Assembly: GCF_013248965.1 (NCBI RefSeq)
Contig: NZ_JABRVQ010000029.1
Span: 1 to 36,937, forward strand
Direction: 5' to 3'
From: Psychrobacter okhotskensis
GTDB lineage: Bacteria > Pseudomonadota > Gammaproteobacteria > Pseudomonadales > Moraxellaceae
DNA: 36,937 bases
The translations under genes and the position numbers were made by a program. Below are positions 30,104 through 36,937 of the stretch, one piece after another (within the stretch, counting starts at the first letter, position 1; the number at the start of each line of letters is the position of its first letter). The notes under the pieces are model-generated. The model ran no database searches and was not told the DNA's origin. It saw nothing but the letters and a program-made list of their open reading frames with translations.

Positions 30104-30130
30104 ATGGTTTGTAAATAAACCATTATATTG
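30104..30130 (+). terminator. Weak hairpin between sulP and uspA
   Basis: ATGGTTT (30104-30110) pairs with AAACCAT (30117-30123) over GTAAAT, followed by TATATTGG. AT-rich, with a poor T tract, so probably at most a partial terminator. Confidence 0.35.
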
Positions 30131-30214
30131 GCATACCAGCTCAAGCGTTAGGGTCATCACAAATACATTGACCCGCTTGACGGTATTTTAATTATAAGAT
30201 GATGTGGTGGCCTT

Positions 30215-31069
30215 ATGAGTAACTTAAAGCCAGATAGCGTGATTGCCTGCTTAGACTGTCCGGATCATGTACAAGCCGTATTAGAGGCGAGCATGTGGGC
30301 AGCCCCTCGTTTGCAGGCTCCTATCGGTCTGTTGCATTCAGTACCAAGCTTGCAGCAAAAAGCAGCAGTCGATTATTCTGGCTGCCTCAATATCGATGAC
30401 GAAAGCGCTTTATTGGATCAATTTACCACCAAAGAGCATTTGAGTAACTGTGAGCTAAAAGCCCAAGGCAAGCTGTTGCTGCATCAAGCCACTACCTATT
30501 GCGAGCAGCAGCGCCAAAAACTAAAGACTTATACGCTGCATCGCCACGAAAATCTCAATGAGAGTATCGATTATGTCGATAACAAGGCGCAATTGATTGT
30601 TATTGGTCATCATGTGACCTGCAAAGCAACGTTGAGTCAGCTTATTCGCTTAAGCCACTGCCCCATTTTGGTGACTCATGCACCATTTTTGCCCCCTACG
30701 ACCGCTTTATTTGCTTTCGACAACTCAGCCACTTCTCATAAGCTGCTTAATTGGCTATGTAAAACGCCACTCGTTCGCGCACTAACCATTCATATCGTCA
30801 TGGTCGGTAAAGACAACTCAGAAAACTGCGATGCACTACGTGAAGCTTATGCCCGTCTGAAGCAAGCCGGTATTAAGTCTAAAAAAGCATTACTAGACTG
30901 CCGTGATGTGACAGCCGCCTTAAATTATTATCAAAATGAGCATAATATTGGTCTGCTAATGACAGGTGCTTTTGGTCAATCTCGTTTGCATGAACTGCTT
31001 AAAGGCAGTGACACCAAAAAGCTACTAGGCAGCACTAAGACCCCATACCTACTCTTCCCTAAAGCATAA
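30215..31069 (+). CDS. Tandem universal stress protein (UspA family)
   Basis: 284 residues made of two Usp-like halves (about 1-155 and 160-284). The second half ends in LLMTGAFGQSRLHELLKGSDTKKLLGSTKTPYLLFP, the ATP-binding-type GxxGxxRxxxxxxGS motif in slightly variant form; the first half has the degenerate LIVIGHHVTCKATLSQLIRLSHCPILV. Cytoplasmic. The pairing of a SulP transporter with a UspA protein is common in proteobacteria and suggests that this protein modulates the transporter. GGTGG lies about 5 nt before the ATG. Eight cysteines are spread over the protein. Confidence 0.85.
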   Translation: MSNLKPDSVIACLDCPDHVQAVLEASMWAAPRLQAPIGLLHSVPSLQQKAAVDYSGCLNIDDESALLDQFTTKEHLSNCELKAQGKLLLHQATTYCEQQRQKLKTYTLHRHENLNESIDYVDNKAQLIVIGHHVTCKATLSQLIRLSHCPILVTHAPFLPPTTALFAFDNSATSHKLLNWLCKTPLVRALTIHIVMVGKDNSENCDALREAYARLKQAGIKSKKALLDCRDVTAALNYYQNEHNIGLLMTGAFGQSRLHELLKGSDTKKLLGSTKTPYLLFPKA

Positions 31070-31087
31070 CCCCAACGTGCCATTTGC

Positions 31088-31110
31088 GGGCAGAGTATCC
31101 GTCTCTGCCC
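31088..31110 (+). terminator. Hairpin after uspA, probable terminator
   Basis: GGGCAGAG (31088-31095) pairs with CTCTGCCC (31103-31110), loop TATCCGT, 18 nt after the uspA stop. The stem is strong, but the following tract is pyrimidine-rich rather than a T run. Confidence 0.65.
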
Positions 31111-31348
31111 CTCCCACCTACTTTTACTCTCTACTTATTCGCGATACACTTTTATCAAATCATCACATGAAATAAAGTGATAGCCTCCCCAAGCGCTTAA
31201 AAAGTTGGTTATAATAAAGTTTTCGTTACTGCAACGTTAAAGGTTGATCTACTCTGCTTATGCTGATAATGATGCTCGTTATCGTTGTCCTATAAGCCGT
31301 ATTTATTGTCAATATCTAAGCCACTTTTGAACCTATCAGCCGAATCCT

Positions 31349-31385
31349 ACCTACCCCCTTGAGTAGGTTTGGCACAGTTCTTGAA
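31349..31385 (+). promoter_or_regulatory. Sigma54-like promoter upstream of glnK-amtB
   Basis: TGGCACAGTTCTTGAA (31370-31385) fits the -24/-12 pattern TGGCAC-N5-TTGCA with one departure: A instead of C in the -12 GC. Just upstream, ACCTAC (31349-31354) and GTAGGT (31363-31368) form an inverted repeat. RpoN and NtrC control of glnK-amtB is standard in proteobacteria. The element ends about 84 nt before the glnK start. Confidence 0.55.
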
Positions 31386-31393
31386 TGACTTAA

Positions 31394-31807
<414 letters not shown>

Positions 31808-31884
31808 CGCGCAGATCCACCTATAAACACAGATTTATAGGACATACCGATATCTATATTGCATATATTCAAGGGGGAATTAAC

Positions 31885-33147
31885 ATGCAAAATCAAATCT
31901 TTGAGCTCCAGTACGCACTTGATACGTTTTACTTTTTAATGTGTGGGGCGCTGGTCATGTGGATGGCAGCGGGCTTCACGATGCTGGAAGCCGGACTGGT
32001 GCGCTCAAAAAACACGGTCGAGATTTTAACCAAAAATATCGCGCTATTTGCCACTGCTTGTACCATGTATATGATCTGCGGCTATGCCATTATGTATGAT
32101 GGCAATCTGTTTTTGAGCGGTATTGCAGGCGGTGAGACCTTGGTAGCAGACGCTTTAGCAGCCTCAGCAGAAAATGGCTTTGGCGGTGATTCCGTCTATT
32201 CGGCAGCCTCTGACTTTTTCTTTCAAGTGGTATTCGTCGCAACCTGTATGTCTATCGTCTCAGGCGCGGTCGCTGAGCGCATGAAGCTATGGGCTTTTCT
32301 GCTATTTGCGGTGGTCATGACAGGTGTGATCTACCCTGTTGAAGGCAGCTGGACATGGGGTGGCAAAGACGTCTTTGGTCTATTTAGCTTAGGTGATTTA
32401 GGCTTTTCTGATTTTGCTGGCTCTGGTATCGTACATTTAGCAGGCGCTGCGGCGGCATTGGCTGGTGTCTTGCTATTGGGCGCTCGTAAAGGCAAATACG
32501 GTCCTAAAGGTGAAATACGTGCTATTCCTGGTGCCAATCTGCCATTAGCAGCACTTGGAACCCTTATCTTATGGATGGGCTGGTTCGGCTTTAACGGTGG
32601 TTCTGTCCTCAAGCTCGGCGATATCGCCAGTGCCAACTCTGTCGCCATGGTGTTCTTGAATACCAATGCTGCCGCAGCAGGCGGAGCGATAGGTGCCTTA
32701 TTAGTAGCGCGACTTATCTTTGGCAAGGCTGATTTGACCATGCTCCTCAATGGTGCATTGGCAGGTTTGGTTGCCATTACTGCAGAACCCTCTACACCCT
32801 CTGCGCTACAAGCAACACTGTTTGGTCTAATTGCAGGCGTCATCGTTGTCTTAGCCATTCTTGCTTTAGATAAAATGAAAATTGATGATCCAGTCGGTGC
32901 TATTTCGGTGCACGGCGTGGTTGGGCTATTCGGTCTACTGATTGTTCCTATTACCAATCCAGCGACTACTTTCGTTGGTCAAGTTGCGGGTGCAGCTACT
33001 ATCTTTGCTTGGGTATTTATTGCCAGCCTGATCGTTTGGTCAATCATTAAAGTAGTGATGGGTCTGCGTATCTCGGAAGAAGATGAATATGAAGGTGGCG
33101 ATATCGCCGAATGCGGTATGGAAGCATATCCAGAGTTCGTCAGATAA
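31885..33147 (+). CDS. amtB: Ammonium transporter AmtB
   Basis: 420 residues, eleven predicted membrane helices. AGFTMLEAGLVRSKN near the N-terminus; DFAGSGIVHLAGAAAALAG with Asp177 and the first pore histidine His184; FGFNGGS; and the second pore histidine His343 in ISVHGVVGLFG. The twin-His pair is thus intact. No obvious cleaved signal peptide. The ribosome site GGGGGAA is strong. The C-terminal cytoplasmic tail (RISEEDEYEGGDIAECGMEAYP) is the GlnK-binding region. Co-transcribed with glnK and closed by the terminator at 33178-33217. Confidence 0.96.
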   Translation: MQNQIFELQYALDTFYFLMCGALVMWMAAGFTMLEAGLVRSKNTVEILTKNIALFATACTMYMICGYAIMYDGNLFLSGIAGGETLVADALAASAENGFGGDSVYSAASDFFFQVVFVATCMSIVSGAVAERMKLWAFLLFAVVMTGVIYPVEGSWTWGGKDVFGLFSLGDLGFSDFAGSGIVHLAGAAAALAGVLLLGARKGKYGPKGEIRAIPGANLPLAALGTLILWMGWFGFNGGSVLKLGDIASANSVAMVFLNTNAAAAGGAIGALLVARLIFGKADLTMLLNGALAGLVAITAEPSTPSALQATLFGLIAGVIVVLAILALDKMKIDDPVGAISVHGVVGLFGLLIVPITNPATTFVGQVAGAATIFAWVFIASLIVWSIIKVVMGLRISEEDEYEGGDIAECGMEAYPEFVR

Positions 33148-33177
33148 TCAGTTAGTATTTGCATAAAATTAAAGCAT

Positions 33178-33217
33178 AAAAAATCCCGCAACACCTTTCG
33201 GTAATGCGGGATTTTTT
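33178..33217 (+). terminator. glnK-amtB terminator
   Basis: AAAAAATCCCGCA (33178-33190) pairs perfectly with TGCGGGATTTTTT (33205-33217) around a 14-nt loop. It lies 30 nt after the amtB stop. The A tract lets it work on the minus strand too, for the stretch after the convergent DUF2147 gene. Confidence 0.95.
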
Positions 33218-33296
33218 TGTGCTTTATAAATGGGTTTTCTATTTATAAGTTAACTTTTTATAAAGCAAGTAATAACCTAGTTTGATTCACCCTAGC

Positions 33297-33680
33297 TTAT
33301 TTCTTTTTCCATTCTTGACTGCGTGAGAATGGACCGATATAACCTTTTAGCTTCAATGTACTGCCACTCAGTTGTGCAGTCATACGGTAATCTTTACCTT
33401 TTTCAGGATCTGTAATCGTACCGCCACTATACTTACCACCACCGTCAGCTTTGAGGCCTTTGATAATAGTTGTACCAACGTGTTTTTGACCTTTGGCTGA
33501 GTTGGTAGCAATGAGCTTACCTGTCAACACGCCATTTGACTCAGTGATTTTTACTGTGCCTTTTGGCTTGCCTTCATCATAAGTCTGCCAAGTGGTATTG
33601 GCTAAAGGATCAGCGGCGAATGCCATGCTTGCTATACCGATACCTGCAACTGCTAAAGTGGTTTTTGTAAATAATTTCAT
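33297..33680 (-). CDS. DUF2147 secreted protein
   Basis: 127 residues from the ATG at 33680, which has GGGAG at 7-nt spacing; seven further in-frame codons upstream are not supported. A signal peptide MKLFTKTTLAVAGIGIASMAFA precedes ADPLANTTWQTYDEGKPKGTVKI, the start of the DUF2147 domain, with ITDPEKGKDYRMTAQLSGSTLKLKGYIGPFSRSQEWKK at the C-terminus. DUF2147 proteins are periplasmic beta-barrel-like proteins of unknown role. Monocistronic by position. Confidence 0.88.
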   Translation of the reverse strand: MKLFTKTTLAVAGIGIASMAFAADPLANTTWQTYDEGKPKGTVKITESNGVLTGKLIATNSAKGQKHVGTTIIKGLKADGGGKYSGGTITDPEKGKDYRMTAQLSGSTLKLKGYIGPFSRSQEWKKK

Positions 33681-33940
33681 AGACTGACTCCCTTCATACA
33701 ATGATTACTCGAAACGTTATGTTTCTGATCTCCTATGCTTATCCTTCGCTAAAATCTTTATTCCGAGCTTTACAGTTAACTACTATTTGATAGTGGTTGA
33801 ATGCAATGGTAAATAAGCTGTTCATTAAAAACTTAAACGACATAAGCGATGTCTTGACCCATTATAAGCAATTTTAAGCTTTTGCCTAGTAATTTTTTTA
33901 TAGTTTATTATTTCTATAAAAAAAGAACTATATCAAACAG

Positions 33941-34204
33941 TTACAAGAAAGGATTGTCTATATTTTTGTCCAATTGGTCATCTTTTTCTTTTGACTTGCC
34001 GTCATTATTGTTGTATTCAACATTACTTTCAAAAGCTTGCAGAATCGTAGTCGTCAGCTCGTGTAAGCGTTGTGCTTGCTCATATCCAGCGCTATCAAGC
34101 GTCAAATCAATATCACCATAGATAATAATTTTATCTTTTTGATTTTCGATGACTAGCTCACCGATTTGCATACTTTGGTGATTATTAGCAAATGGTTCAA
34201 TCAT
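33941..34204 (-). CDS. Small hypothetical protein
   Basis: 87 residues, hydrophilic, with no signal peptide or membrane segment. The ATG has AAAGGAG at 7-nt spacing, a strong ribosome site, so expression is likely. The central part, QIGELVIENQKDKIIIYGDIDLTLD (11-35), looks like a compact beta-rich fold; the tail (65-85) is charged and low-complexity. I recall similar small proteins in Moraxellaceae without a named function. It lies 74 nt downstream of the nuclease gene and may share its transcript. Confidence 0.7.
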   Translation of the reverse strand: MIEPFANNHQSMQIGELVIENQKDKIIIYGDIDLTLDSAGYEQAQRLHELTTTILQAFESNVEYNNNDGKSKEKDDQLDKNIDNPFL

Positions 34205-34278
34205 TTGAGTCTCCTTTCTATTAACAGCATCTTACGTGATTTTTCAATAGCGTACACTTTTAGTTACATTTAAAGGAG

Positions 34279-35172
34279 TTATGCCTGTAATTGGGCAATT
34301 AACCATTCGAGAATTGCCCAGACAAATAGCATCCAAGCAGGTTCTTCAGCAGATACATCGGGCAAATCCGAACTTTCACCAGCCTTTAGTGGCAGATCAA
34401 ACGCCTCTGCTTTGGTTTGAGAATCGAGCACTGGTAGGACATCGATGCCTGTTTTGGCAGTTAATTGGTCAATACTTATAATCTCTATACGCTCTGATTC
34501 ATCATTTGGCGCATAGTACACCCCTGCTTGATTGGTTGCGGGAATATAAACCGCTTTAAAAAAATGACTGGGTACGAGTACACGGTCAGCAAGCTGCTTG
34601 GTTTTTTTATTCGTGAACGCCACACCGGTAACGGTATAAACCTCACCGTATTGCTGGGTCAAATAGCGGGTCGCCGACTCTATATTACGCCAAATATAGC
34701 GGTTATTGCGTGGAGATTGTGGGGCAATATTGGCGAGACTAAAACTATCATACTGTTGGCTGCGCGTGGCCATATTGGCATTAGGGGCGATATGGCCACG
34801 ATCATAGCCAGAGCCTGAATAATCAGACAGCGAGGCACGTGCGGATTTTGGTAGTCGACTCTCTTCATGAAAGCTGTCTTCACGATCGATTTCTTTGGCT
34901 TGATTTAAGCGCTTGCGCGTCAGATGCTCAGCTGACCACAGCGGTGTACGCGAAACGCCCGAATACATAGTGGCAAAACCGTCCATGCATAATGCTTGGG
35001 TGTTATTGCTGAGCTTTGTATTGGTAAATTCGGGATAAATACCACCATAAAAAGATTGGCTACACTGGGTAAAGTCATCGGCCTGCGCTGAAGTAATACC
35101 GACCACGACAGCCATTACTGTCACTATTGCGCTATTTTTAAGGCTGCATTTAAGCCTAGCAAAACTTATCAT
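34279..35172 (-). CDS. Secreted DNA/RNA non-specific endonuclease (NucA/NucM type)
   Basis: 297 residues. A signal peptide runs to about residue 31 (IVTVMAVVVGITSAQA). The beta-beta-alpha-metal nuclease core has the catalytic DRGH at 124-127 (YDRGHIAPNANM), LANIAPQ with Asn148, and RNNRYIWRNIE (Asn157, Glu164). Cys37 and Cys62 may form a disulfide. It degrades DNA and RNA outside the cytoplasm, probably for nutrient use. The C-terminus ends in a Trp-rich hydrophobic stretch (AWMLFVWAILEWLIAQLQA, about 279-297), unusual for the family and possibly a membrane anchor. Confidence 0.88.
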   Translation of the reverse strand: MISFARLKCSLKNSAIVTVMAVVVGITSAQADDFTQCSQSFYGGIYPEFTNTKLSNNTQALCMDGFATMYSGVSRTPLWSAEHLTRKRLNQAKEIDREDSFHEESRLPKSARASLSDYSGSGYDRGHIAPNANMATRSQQYDSFSLANIAPQSPRNNRYIWRNIESATRYLTQQYGEVYTVTGVAFTNKKTKQLADRVLVPSHFFKAVYIPATNQAGVYYAPNDESERIEIISIDQLTAKTGIDVLPVLDSQTKAEAFDLPLKAGESSDLPDVSAEEPAWMLFVWAILEWLIAQLQA

Positions 35173-35259
35173 TCAACTTTCAACCATCTGTGCTTGTTAT
35201 TACGTATGCGCTATCCTAGCAGGCAGCCAACAATAAAGAAAGATAAGGCGTAAACCGTG

Positions 35260-35337
35260 ACATTTTAAATGCTATCCGCTATACTAGGCGGTCTAAAATG
35301 TACGGACAACTGATTATTTTTCGTTTCAATAATAATC
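35260..35337. other. Inverted repeats between the nuclease gene and tRNA-Ser
   Basis: ACATTTTA (35260-35267) and TAAAATGT (35294-35301) form one pair; GATTATT (35312-35318) and AATAATC (35331-35337) form another. A TATACT at 35280-35285 lies inside the first loop and could be a -10 element. Their role, for the tRNA promoter or the leftward nuclease promoter, is unproven. Confidence 0.4.
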
Positions 35338-35364
35338 AATCAAAACTGTCTGCTATATCAAAAC

Positions 35365-35455
35365 GGTGACGTGGGTGAGTGGCTGAAACCGCACGCCTGG
35401 AAAGTGTGTATACGTTCATAGCGTATCGAGAGTTCGAATCTCTCCGTCACCGCCA
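35365..35455 (+). tRNA. tRNA-Ser, anticodon GGA
   Basis: 91 nt including the encoded CCA. Acceptor GGTGACG (35365-35371) pairs with CGTCACC (35445-35451), discriminator G. The anticodon stem CACGC/GTGTG encloses CTGGAAA with anticodon GGA at 35399-35401. The long variable arm (ATACG/CGTAT) is typical of serine tRNAs, and the T arm is GAGAG-TTCGAAT-CTCTC. It reads UCC and UCU. Its 3' end is a usual target for P4-type integrases, one of which follows. Confidence 0.97.
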
Positions 35456-35472
35456 ATCTTAGAAATTCCTAG

Positions 35473-35584
35473 TTTTCCCAACTTGCCCCAATTCCACCCA
35501 TATACCAATTAAACCCTTTATAAATAACGCGTCTAGCGTTTTTTTTATGCCTGCTGTTTTCCCAATTCACCCCAACGTAACCCA
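35473..35584. repeat. Two imperfect 28-bp direct repeats downstream of tRNA-Ser
   Basis: The sequence at 35473-35500 (TTTTCCCAACTTGCCCCAAT then TCCACCCA) recurs in altered form at 35557-35584 (TTTTCCCAATTCACCCCAAC then GTAACCCA), roughly three quarters identical. They flank the tRNA terminator and may be part of the integrase attachment region. Confidence 0.55.
35526..35546 (+). terminator. Terminator downstream of tRNA-Ser
   Basis: AACGC (35526-35530) pairs with GCGTT (35536-35540), loop GTCTA, followed by a run of eight T in total. Its position about 70 nt after the tRNA suits the end of the tRNA transcript. Confidence 0.75.
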
Positions 35585-35600
35585 CCTATCCTGTGGCTTG

Positions 35601-35739
35601 TGTTGGTCTATCTGTTGGTCTATTATTTATATACCCCTCAATTAGACCAACATTCGATCTATTTTTATATGCCTTAGACCAGCATAATCGTCTTAACGCT
35701 TTAAACATATAGCTCGTAGGCATAGGAAGTAGACCAACA
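35601..35739. promoter_or_regulatory. Five TGTTGGTCTA boxes upstream of the integrase
   Basis: TGTTGGTCTA at 35601-35610 and 35613-35622 (plus strand), and its complement TAGACCAACA at 35643-35652 and 35730-35739, with TAGACCAGCA (one change) at 35675-35684. The last copy ends on the A of the integrase ATG. Repeated short boxes in both orientations next to an integrase gene are typical of arm-type integrase or excisionase sites and allow autorepression. Confidence 0.8.
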
Positions 35740-36897
35740 TGTTAAGCGATAGTAAGATACGTAAGCTCAAACCAAGTGAGAAATGCACACCTTCACGTCC
35801 TGACAAATACAGTGATCAGCAAGGGCTACAGCTTTTGGTACGAAGTACAGGCACAAAGACATGGATAAGCGCTTATCGATTCGATGGTAAGCAAACACGT
35901 ATGACCCTTGGCACTTACCCCATGATGTCGTTGTCTGAGGCCAGGCAAGCCAATACTGAGATCAAAGCATTACTCGCTGATGGTATCGATCCAAAAAACA
36001 AAAAACGTCAAGATAAGCTCGCTAATATCCACGCGCAAAAGTTCAATGACTACGCATTAGATTGGCTGGCTGAGCGTAAACGTAACGTCAAGCCGCGTAC
36101 CTATCAGCAAGACTATAACCGTATGCATAAAGACGTGTTGACCCACTTTGACGGCATTGCGCTAAAGAATGTAAGCTTTGAAGATTGCCACTCAATGGCT
36201 GATGAGATAGAAAGTCGTGTGAACAAAGACGGTGAGCCGCCACGTGAAGTGACTAGACGTACTATCGATTTGGTTGCTAATATCCTAAGGCGTGCCAAGC
36301 GTGAGCGCATCATCGACCAAAACCCAATCGATGATTTAAAGGAACTCTATCCTAAAGCCAAAAGTCAGCACATGAAACATGTAGATATTAATGAGCTCCC
36401 TGCCCTACTACAAGCTATCGAGGGTTATCATGGTCACGATCAGACTCGCTTGGGTATGAAGTTTTTAGCTTATTCATTTTTTCGCACCATTGAGCTACGT
36501 ATGATGAAGTGGTCACACATCGATTTTGCGAACCGTCTATGGCGTGTTGATATCGATAACCTTAAGGTTTCCCGTAAGCATGTGGTTCCACTGTCAGATC
36601 AGATGCTCGCAGTGCTAGAGGAAATGAAACCTATCACAGGGCAATATGAATACGTGTTCTATCACACGGGCATACATCAGCCGTATAGTGAAGAGTTTAT
36701 TAATAATGCGCTTGATATTTTAGGGTACGCTGGCAAACAGACAGGTCACGGCTTTCGGCACATCGCTTCAACCAACCTAAACGAGCTTGGCTATATGGGC
36801 GATGCAATTGAAAAGCAGATGGCACATCTTGGATTCAACATTGAAGTGCAACGCACCCGAAGCTAGATTTTACCTCAAGAGGTGTTCTAAACCCTAG
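35739..36897 (+). pseudogene. P4-type tyrosine integrase, probably inactivated at its C-terminus
   Basis: The open frame gives 375 residues (35739-36866). The N-terminal DUF4102-like arm-binding domain has LSDSKIRKLKPSEK, DQQGLQLLVRSTGTKTWISAYRF and TLGTYPMMSLSEAR; a core-binding domain covers about 100-200. Catalytic Arg249 (FFRTIELR), Lys276, His337 and Arg340 (HGFRH) and His363 (QMAH) are present, but the frame then ends as EVQRTRS with no tyrosine. A second frame from 36859 continues EARFYLKRCSKP to a stop at 36895-36897, like the usual tail after the catalytic Tyr. A small deletion removing the Tyr codon is inferred. Confidence 0.8.
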
Positions 36898-36937
36898 CAC
36901 CTTTCTAGGTCGATTATTTAAACTGTCTTCAATCGAC
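36898..36937. other. Right edge of window, downstream of integrase
   Basis: Forty bases with no recognisable feature. Any integrated element attached to this integrase would continue beyond this point. Confidence 0.4.

Noticed and set aside
32331..32957. Long minus-strand open frame (208 codons) opposite amtB
   Set aside because: It lies entirely antisense to a clearly conserved amtB, is rich in Pro/Ala/Lys/Ser with no recognisable motif, and has no ribosome site.

Overview
The gene content and protein sequences point to a gammaproteobacterium of the family Moraxellaceae, most likely Psychrobacter. The indications are an AT-rich genome, a BfmR/BfmS-type two-component pair as in Acinetobacter, an EnvZ-like kinase, a Pseudomonadales-type MurD P-loop, the dksA-gluQ linkage, and murD/ftsW as a separate pair. 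The genus is inferred from recalled homologues, not from a search. Nearly all of the window is chromosomal housekeeping sequence. Accessory DNA is limited to an IS30-type transposase tail at the left edge, two copies of a small structured repeat, and an integrase next to a tRNA-Ser at the right edge.

Layout, left to right. 1-110 is the 3' end of an IS30-family element. 308-865 encodes a DUF4442 hotdog-fold protein. 1144-3666 (minus) is the ribosome/tRNA-modification operon rpsP-rimM-trmD-rplS. 4189-5670 is an EnvZ-type kinase without an adjacent ompR. 5757-5936 (minus) is a 59-residue membrane-anchored small protein. 6098-8732 (minus) is the bfmR-bfmS pair, with a terminator between its two genes. 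9412-16563 (minus) is the complete F1Fo ATP synthase operon atpBEFHAGDC, with atpI upstream at 17249-17647 behind its own terminator.

17942-21284 is the zinc uptake locus: znuA faces left and zur-znuC-znuB face right, sharing one perfect palindromic Zur-type operator. 21702-24851 holds cpdA, dksA and gluQ, bracketed and interrupted by two about 137-bp repeats with terminal inverted repeats. 24941-27896 (minus) is murD and ftsW. 28553-31069 is a SulP anion transporter followed by a tandem UspA protein. 31469-33147 is glnK-amtB behind a sigma54-like promoter. 33297-35172 (minus) encodes a DUF2147 protein, a small unknown protein and a secreted NucA-type nuclease. 35365-35455 is tRNA-Ser(GGA), followed by a terminator, five copies of a 10-bp box, and a P4-type integrase whose reading frame breaks exactly where the catalytic tyrosine should be.

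Functional links: Zur, ZnuA and ZnuBC form one autoregulated zinc circuit. GlnK and AmtB form the ammonium sensing/uptake pair. The atp genes encode a proton-type ATP synthase. The most interesting non-gene signals are the structured repeat pair with compensatory changes, the TGTTGGTCTA boxes ending on the integrase start codon, the likely loss of the integrase's catalytic tyrosine, and several short tandem duplications in leader regions. I do not see a convincing new multi-gene system, CRISPR array or defence island; the integrase suggests that an island, if present, lies mostly beyond the right edge.
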